A stretch of DNA of 64,000 bases from positions 68,680,286 to 68,744,285 of the forward strand of contig CM067086.1 of assembly GCA_034008185.1 (NCBI GenBank). The letters are read 5' to 3'. Under the pieces are notes generated by a model. The model saw only the letters and a program-made list of their open reading frames with translations. It did no database searches and was not told where the DNA came from. A program made the position numbers and the translations under genes. Origin of the DNA: Gorsachius magnificus. Its lineage: Eukaryota > Chordata > Aves > Pelecaniformes > Ardeidae. Numbering within the stretch: the first letter of the stretch is position 1; the number at the start of each line of letters is the position of its first letter. Shown piece after piece: positions 58,532 through 64,000 of the stretch.

Positions 58532-59906
58532 CAATGTGGCAATCAGCGCCTCTATCGCATTTTAATAAAGAACCCCAGAATTTCCTGGGTGTTGGTAACG
58601 TAGAACAAGTAGGAGCGATGCTGACGTCTGCTGCGGTCACCTGCAGCTTTGCGAGGAAGCGGCCCTGGGGAAGCCTGCTCCTCCAGTGGCGATGGGAAGT
58701 CAGTGGGGTTACTGTGGGTTTATCCGTTTTCCAGTGCTTTCATTGCTGGCCGTGCTTGGGGTGAGGCTTGCGTTTACCATCACCTGCAAATAGGAGAGCC
58801 AGAAGAAGGCAAGTCCCCGGCAGATGCTGCGAGAGGTCCAGCAGAAGACGAGCAAGGTGGCTGGATGTGGCGGACGAGTTCCAGCAGGCTCTTGGAGCAC
58901 TGCCGTGGGATTTCCTCGCGTTGTTACATCGAGATAGATGTGTTTCAAGATGTGTTCTCATCAGCTGGGGACCACCGCGAGGTTTTCAGGCGTCCCTCTG
59001 ATGCCAGCATGCCCGGCAGCTTCGTCCCAGCTCGCCTTTTGCGGGCCACGTCTGGGCTTCATCAGAGCTGAATTTCCCGCTTCTCTTGTTTAAATGTAAT
59101 TTTAAGTGCAGCTGCTATTTTAAGGCTTGGCAGCCTGCTGATGGCCTGATCTGAAATGATGGTGGTTTGCCTAATAGCTTGGGATTTTTATGCAGTGGGT
59201 GTTGGGACTGCAGAGTCCCTAATAGCATATTTTAGAGTTCTGATGGATTTTTAAATAGCCTTCCAGCATTAAGGCAGGCTTTCCTGTAATCTGCATTTTC
59301 CAGTAAAGTAGGAGCCTGGTTACCCACTGATTTACAGTTTTCAGGAAACCTTCTCATGCTCCTTCCCTCCTTTTCGCTCTCCCCTGTTTTTTGCCTTCAT
59401 CACCCCTGGGAGATCCATGCATGAGGGAGGTGGTCTGACCTGCGGTGCTTACTCGGCACGGTACGGGCAGCGTCCCCGTGGCAGGGCTGAGGAGGAGGAG
59501 GAGAAGGAGGAGGAAAGGTATAGGGGCATTACATCTGGAAACCTCAGGCCCTTCAGTTCCTTTACAGAAAATTGAAAGTGCAAGCTGCTGCCTACCCTCT
59601 TCCCCTGTGGACAGTCTGCACCAATGTTGACCCCGTCAAAGTACACTTTTTTGGAAAAAAAACCCTTTATATAATCCTCTCCTTGAAATGCAGGGGAATC
59701 AGGCCAGAGAGCAGCTGTGGGTATGCACATGTCCCCATGTATTACATGCTTTGCTACTTGCTGATGGGATTTGGGGGGGGGGATTTTTTTTCCCCCTCTG
59801 GGTATTTTTCTGTTTACGCACACAAATGTCTGGTAGGTCACTGGGAGACAACATATAGGAATTTCTAATGCATGCAGATTTTCAGAAGAGATTTCCTACA
59901 TTAGAT
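58532..59906. other. Intronic unique sequence
   Basis: No gene recognised. Contains a (GGA)n tract at 59489-59515. Confidence 0.55.
59489..59515. repeat. (GAG)n microsatellite
   Basis: Nine GAG or GAA triplets in a row. Confidence 0.85.
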
Positions 59907-60128
59907 TCATAGAATCACAGAATGTTTTGGGTGGGAAGGGACCCCTAGAGGTCACCCAGCCCAACCCCCCTGCAGGAGCAGGGACACCTTGAACCACATC
60001 AGGTTGCTCACAGCCCCCTCCAACCTGGCCTGGAATGGTCCCAGGGATGGGGCCTCCACCCCCTCTCTGGGCAACCCCTGCCAGGGTTTCACCACCCTAA
60101 CTGGAAAGAATTTCTGCCTTAGATCCAG
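59907..60128 (-). mobile_element. CR1 LINE fragment, 3' end
   Basis: TCATAGAATCACAGAATG, GGGTGGGAAGGGACCCC, antisense ORF2 to CCTTAGATCCAG. Faces the plus-strand CR1 at 60192 with their truncated 5' ends 63 bp apart. Confidence 0.92.
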
Positions 60129-60191
60129 TTGTTCATGTTTCCTTTGTATAGAAGTCTCTGCATTGCCTACACTTAGTAAAACCACAGTTAA

Positions 60192-60312
60192 GGCTTAGGG
60201 CCAGGGTTTAGTGGTGGGATGGCAGAGTTAGGGGAACGGTTGGGCTTGGTGATCTTAAAGGTCTTTTCCAACCCAAACGATTCTGTGATTCTATGATTCT
60301 ATGATTCTATGA
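60192..60312 (+). mobile_element. CR1 LINE fragment, 3' end
   Basis: GGCTTAGGGCCAGGGTTTAG to TTAAAGGTCTTTTCCAACCC and four octamers ending at 60312. Confidence 0.93.
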
Positions 60313-61424
60313 ACATACCCTCCTGTGATACCCTAACACCACAAGTTGGGAATTTTGATGTAAGAGCATGTGTAGCATCAAAATTTAACGTGTCCTGTTT
60401 TATCTTGCTCCAGTGTGCTGGAGGCAGCACTCATAAATTAAACAGCCCATGATTAGTTAAAAAACCTGAAACATGGCATAACCAGGGTTTGAAGCAGCTG
60501 GTGTCTCAAACGGCTTCTTGGAGTATCTGGTTAAATGGCACCTGGTGGCACCAAGCCGAGAAGGACTGCAAGGAGGCAGCGTTGACCTCAAGAAAGAGGT
60601 TGGACAGATTTGAGAAGCGAGCTGTGAAATGTCTTTTGGTAAGAAGGTGGCAAGATCTCCACCCTTTGCTTCGGCAATGGAAAAAGAGCCAGCGGGAGGG
60701 TCCATAAGTTGCAGGGAGTCCGACGGTGCCATAACCGCGCTGTGCAGGTTTGGAAAGCAGAAATAACTGGATGTGGAAGGAGGCGAGGGGATATCGTTGT
60801 GGGGAATTGAAGTCGCCCTTCTGCTCTTGGCGTTTGCTGGCCCGGTGAGGGCTGCTTCGTACCTCGGGGAAGAAGTCAGTCGATGGGGAAGGTCGGAGGA
60901 GCTGACAGACAAGCAGGAAAGGTTTCCGATGCAGGAGTAACATGATTCACGAGGATGGTTCGTGGCAAAGAGGAGATGGCCAAGGAAGGGCGCAGTTAAT
61001 AGGAGCCTTCAGATGGGCATAAGGAAAGAAGGAGAATTCTTTCTGAAGATCCCCAAAGGGGGAGACAGATGGTAATTGGCTTAAAATGCAGTGTGAGACC
61101 TGGGTTAGCCAGCACGAAAAGCTTGTTGGATGGTGGAGATGGGCAGATACCGAAAGAGGAGCTCAGGGGGATGGTGAGCATCCGCTGCTGGGAGCTCTTT
61201 GGGGCAGGCTGGAGGAGCATCCCTGGGCACTGGCAGAGCTGGTCCTGCCCCCAGGCACAGGAGAGGGTGAGCCAGAGCTTACGAGAGCTTTTCTGGCCTT
61301 TTTTTCCATGATTCTGTTCCCAGCGTCAGTCCTGGCCAGGGCGGTGATGTGGTTTCCTCACAAAAGAGTCACAGGCTGAGGTGGCATTTCTGTGAGAAGG
61401 AAGAATGCAGGAGATCCGTTGGAA
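60313..61424. other. Intronic unique sequence
   Basis: Purine-rich on the plus strand between about 60540 and 61280, giving longer chance frames on both strands (up to 151 codons) with no motif. No gene supported. Confidence 0.5.
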
Positions 61425-61742
61425 CATTGAATCATAGAACCATTAAGGTTGGAAAAGACCTTTGAGGTCCTCAAGCCCAACCGTTCCCCTACCCCTGCCA
61501 TCCCACCCCCAAACCCTGGCCCTCAGCACCGCCTCTGCCTGGCTGTTAAATCCCCCCAGGGCTGGGGACTCGACCCCTTCCCTGGGCAGCCCCTTCCAGC
61601 CCCTGACAGCCCTTTGGGGAAGGAATTGTTCCCAGGGCCAACCTCACCCTGCCCGGAATTGGCCGGCCCCCCCCCCCCTCCCTGGGAGCAGAGCCCAACC
61701 CCCCCAGCTCCCCCCTCCTCTCAGGCAGTTGTAGGGAGCGAT
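61425..61742 (-). mobile_element. CR1 LINE fragment, GC-rich subfamily
   Basis: Starts like 55573 (CATTGAATCATAGAACCATT). A collapsed C-rich segment at 61655-61680 replaces the GAGGCC..CGTCC region. Ends at GTAGGGAGCGA. Confidence 0.92.
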
Positions 61743-62710
61743 ACACAGCGATTAGGTAATTAAATAAATTAACTGGGCTGGGGGGAGGGGGGGGGAACCC
61801 AAAACAACCCCACCCCAAATCCCCCCAAAACATAAGCAGGCATCATATTGGATTATATTAAGTATTATGGTTTTTAAAAATAGAGCTCAAGCGAGTTGCT
61901 GAGAGCCTGCTGGTGGTGTTTTGTGGGATTGTGTGAAATAATAATTAGAGTCTTTTCAAAGCAGAAAATGCAAACCAGCTCAGAGGCCGTTATTTACTTT
62001 ATCATTGCATAAATGCGTCAGTGCTGAGAGGAAGCTGTACGTGTTATTGGAGCTCTGAACTTGAATTCCCATGCACTTACATTGCTCATTTGCTGATTCT
62101 ATTCCTGCTGGATCCAGGGGATCTGCTGAAATAAATTAAAACGGAGTCGGGCCCACTGTGCGTATGCAATGGCCGAGCCCAGCGCCAGCGCCGACTGCAA
62201 GACTGTGCATGGCACGGGCTGATTTTAAATTAAACAGATGAACATGGAATGTGTTAAAATCTCCCAACCGAGGGCTGCTTTGGCAGCTGTTTGATTGTTT
62301 TCTTCTGGCATTATCTGCAAAGCAATTACGCGTGAATAAAAACTTCTCGAGATGCTTTCAAGGAAATATTGACCGCTAACATTTTAATTAAGGCACATTG
62401 AAGTAAAATGTTTGAATCAACAATATGGACAATAGCAAAGCAGGTTGGGTTTCAAAAAAGGAGGCTTGTTTACCATCCTCCTAATAACACACCCAGGCTG
62501 TACCCTTGACTGGAGTGTCAGTTTAAACTGGCTGTATGCACTCATCCCCCCCGCCCTTCCCCGCTTCATCTTAAAAATAAGAATAAAAAATTGAAGGACA
62601 GGCAATTTTAAAATAAGTGTAGCCCATCGTTTGGAACCACGAGCAACACGTGTCTGTGCGCTGAACTGCAGTGCCCGTGGCACGGTGTGGGGTGGCCCCT
62701 TGAGTGCGCC
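61743..62710. other. Transposon-free AT-rich intronic block, candidate conserved element
   Basis: After a short C/A-rich segment to about 61830 the sequence is AT-rich but complex to 62420 (CAAAGCAATTACGCGTGAAT, CATTTTAATTAAGGCACATT), a composition typical of vertebrate conserved non-coding elements in neural gene introns. No gene seen. Confidence 0.3.
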
Positions 62711-62938
62711 CATCTCTTCATAGAATCATAGAATCGTAGAATCGTAGAATCGTAGAATCATCTCTTCATAGAATCATAGGATCGTAGAACCATAGGATCG
62801 TAGCGTAGAATCATAGGATCGTAGGATCGTAGAATCGTAGGATCATAGAATCGTAGAATCGTAGTATCGTAGAATCATAGCATCGTAGAATCGTAGAATT
62901 GTAGAATCGTAGAATCGTAGAATCATAGAATCACAGAA
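62711..62938 (-). repeat. Expanded CR1 terminal octamer array
   Basis: About 228 bp of TAGAATCG/TAGAATCA/TAGGATCG octamers, some 26-28 units, continuous with the 3' end of the CR1 at 62939. Other copies here have two to four octamers. CATCTCTTCATAGAATCATA occurs twice, 48 bp apart (62711 and 62759), showing that flanking sequence was carried into the array. Confidence 0.95.
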
Positions 62939-63028
62939 TGTTTTGGGTTGGAAAAGCCCTTTAAGCTCCCCAAGCCCAACCGTTCCCCTAACCCTGCCAT
63001 CCCACCACTAAACCCTGGCCCTAAGCAC
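62939..63028 (-). mobile_element. CR1 LINE fragment, 3' UTR carrying the expanded tail
   Basis: TGTTTTGGGTTGGAAAAGCC, CTCCCCAAGCCCAACCG, to ACCACTAAACCCTGGCCC. The body is ordinary; only its tail is abnormal. Confidence 0.92.
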
Positions 63029-64000
63029 CATGTCCCTTCACCGGTGGCAAGGCAGTTCTGCGGGGCTGGAGCGTCCCCCACGTTGCTGTACACCGCGGCA
63101 TCGCTCTGCCGCTGCTGCTAAGATGGGAAGAGGCAAATGCGTTCTGCAAGCTGCCGGAGAGGGAAGAACAGACCGAGCAGTCGGCTTTGGAGCTCGTCCT
63201 GGTTGTGCCCTGGTTGTGCCCTGAGCTTTGCGCAGGGTTGTGCCCTTGCTTCGGTTTAGCCGCAGCCCGATAAAACTGGCACGGTCATGTTTGGGTCTGG
63301 TATCTGTGCTGAAGACTTAACAGGAAAATGAGTCCTTTCCTGGGCAAGGAGAGGGATGGTTTGACTGATGGGGCTTAGCCCTGAACATCAAATGCTGGCT
63401 GCACTCCGGTGGCGCTGACCTTGCACCTGGGGAGGTTCATTGCCGCTACATTTTCCATGGGTTCCCCGCACCGTAGTTTCCCCCTCAAAAAGGACTATAC
63501 AGATGCCAGGAAGCCTTCAGGAAATTTTCTGCCCCAATTGCACGGCCATGGTTATCCGCAGATGCTCGGCTGCCCCAGGCAGCCGTGTCTGGGGGACCCG
63601 GTTTCTAGCACAGCCTTGTCCTCTCCTCCTGTAGGCACCTCCTCCCTTTCAGAAGGGAGATTCCCCATTTTCAGCATTTTATCCAGCGATTTATTAATGT
63701 AAACTGTGAAGAGCCTCAGCAAAGGAACAGGGACACAGATCTTCCCCTTCTGAACGAGCGGGCTAAATGCTGCGCTACAGACTCACGCCCTTGCTCGCTA
63801 TCTCTTTGCAAATCAATTGATGCAGGTTTATTTTCTGCAATCATCTGGGGAGGGCGCTGCTTCCAGAGCCACCTTTGGGCCAGCTTCTGGGACGGGGAGG
63901 TGTAGATCTGAAACAGGAGAGTCGTGGGTCACTGTCTCCCTTTTTGAGCAATTGCTTTAAGCAATGGGTGTTTAATAACTGGTTTCTTGCTTTTGGCACT
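63029..64000. other. Intronic unique sequence to the window end
   Basis: No gene, RNA or transposon recognised. Confidence 0.55.

Larger units (their letters stand above)
42921..64000 (+). other. MDGA2: MDGA2 intron downstream of the second exon (partial)
   Basis: The intron begins with GTAAGTAC and runs off the end of the window. I looked for the next MDGA2 exon (it should begin by completing a T-initial codon and encode the linker to Ig domain 2) and did not find it. The intron carries ten CR1 pieces, one long LTR (57442) in gene-sense orientation, and several microsatellites. Confidence 0.85.

Noticed and set aside
62711..62938. Regular short repeat that could suggest a CRISPR-like or satellite array
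   Set aside because: It is continuous with a CR1 3' end, the unit is the CR1 octamer, and there are no unique spacers. This is a eukaryotic intron.

Overview
The window is a piece of a bird nuclear genome. Two kinds of evidence support this. First, there are two spliced coding exons whose conceptual translation closely matches the first immunoglobulin domain of MDGA2, a vertebrate GPI-anchored neuronal adhesion protein. Second, the rest is packed with chicken-repeat-1 (CR1) LINE fragments ending in ATTCTATGA or ATTCTGTGA octamers, plus solo LTRs of avian endogenous retroviruses. The LTR types, as I recall them, are widespread in Neoaves, so a neoavian bird is more likely than a galliform. That species inference is weak.

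Gene layout (plus strand): 1-8796 is intron upstream of the first exon seen. 8797-8936 is an exon (140 nt, acceptor phase 1, donor phase 0). 8937-42745 is a 33.8 kb intron. 42746-42920 is the next exon (175 nt, phase 0 to phase 1). 42921-64000 is the start of the next intron. The signal-peptide exon, the remaining Ig domains, the MAM domain and the GPI signal lie outside the window. No other protein-coding or RNA gene could be supported on either strand.

Transposon layer: I count 34 CR1 pieces covering roughly 12 kb (about a fifth of the window), in both orientations (16 plus, 18 minus) and from at least four 3'-end lineages, plus an older CR1-like type at 20032. Several keep open stretches of the ORF2 C-terminus (up to about 260 codons). 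These are LINE remnants, not host genes. Four solo LTRs are present. Three belong to one family (18484, 24909, 38842; antisense to MDGA2) and one to another (57442; same sense as MDGA2). Three of the four have perfect 5-bp target-site duplications.

Relative ages can be read from nesting: one CR1 lies inside another CR1 (16609-17320) and one CR1 lies inside an LTR (24909-25598). Other unusual structures are a CR1 flanked by a ~57-bp duplicated target (36083-36330), a ~220-bp expansion of the CR1 terminal octamer (62711-62938), a perfect 36-bp (GT)(AT)(AC) palindrome (33975-34010), and an open, signal-peptide-like reading frame running through the splice acceptor into the MDGA2 exon (8763). I found no convincing new gene system. 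The value of the window is in its exon structure and transposon stratigraphy.
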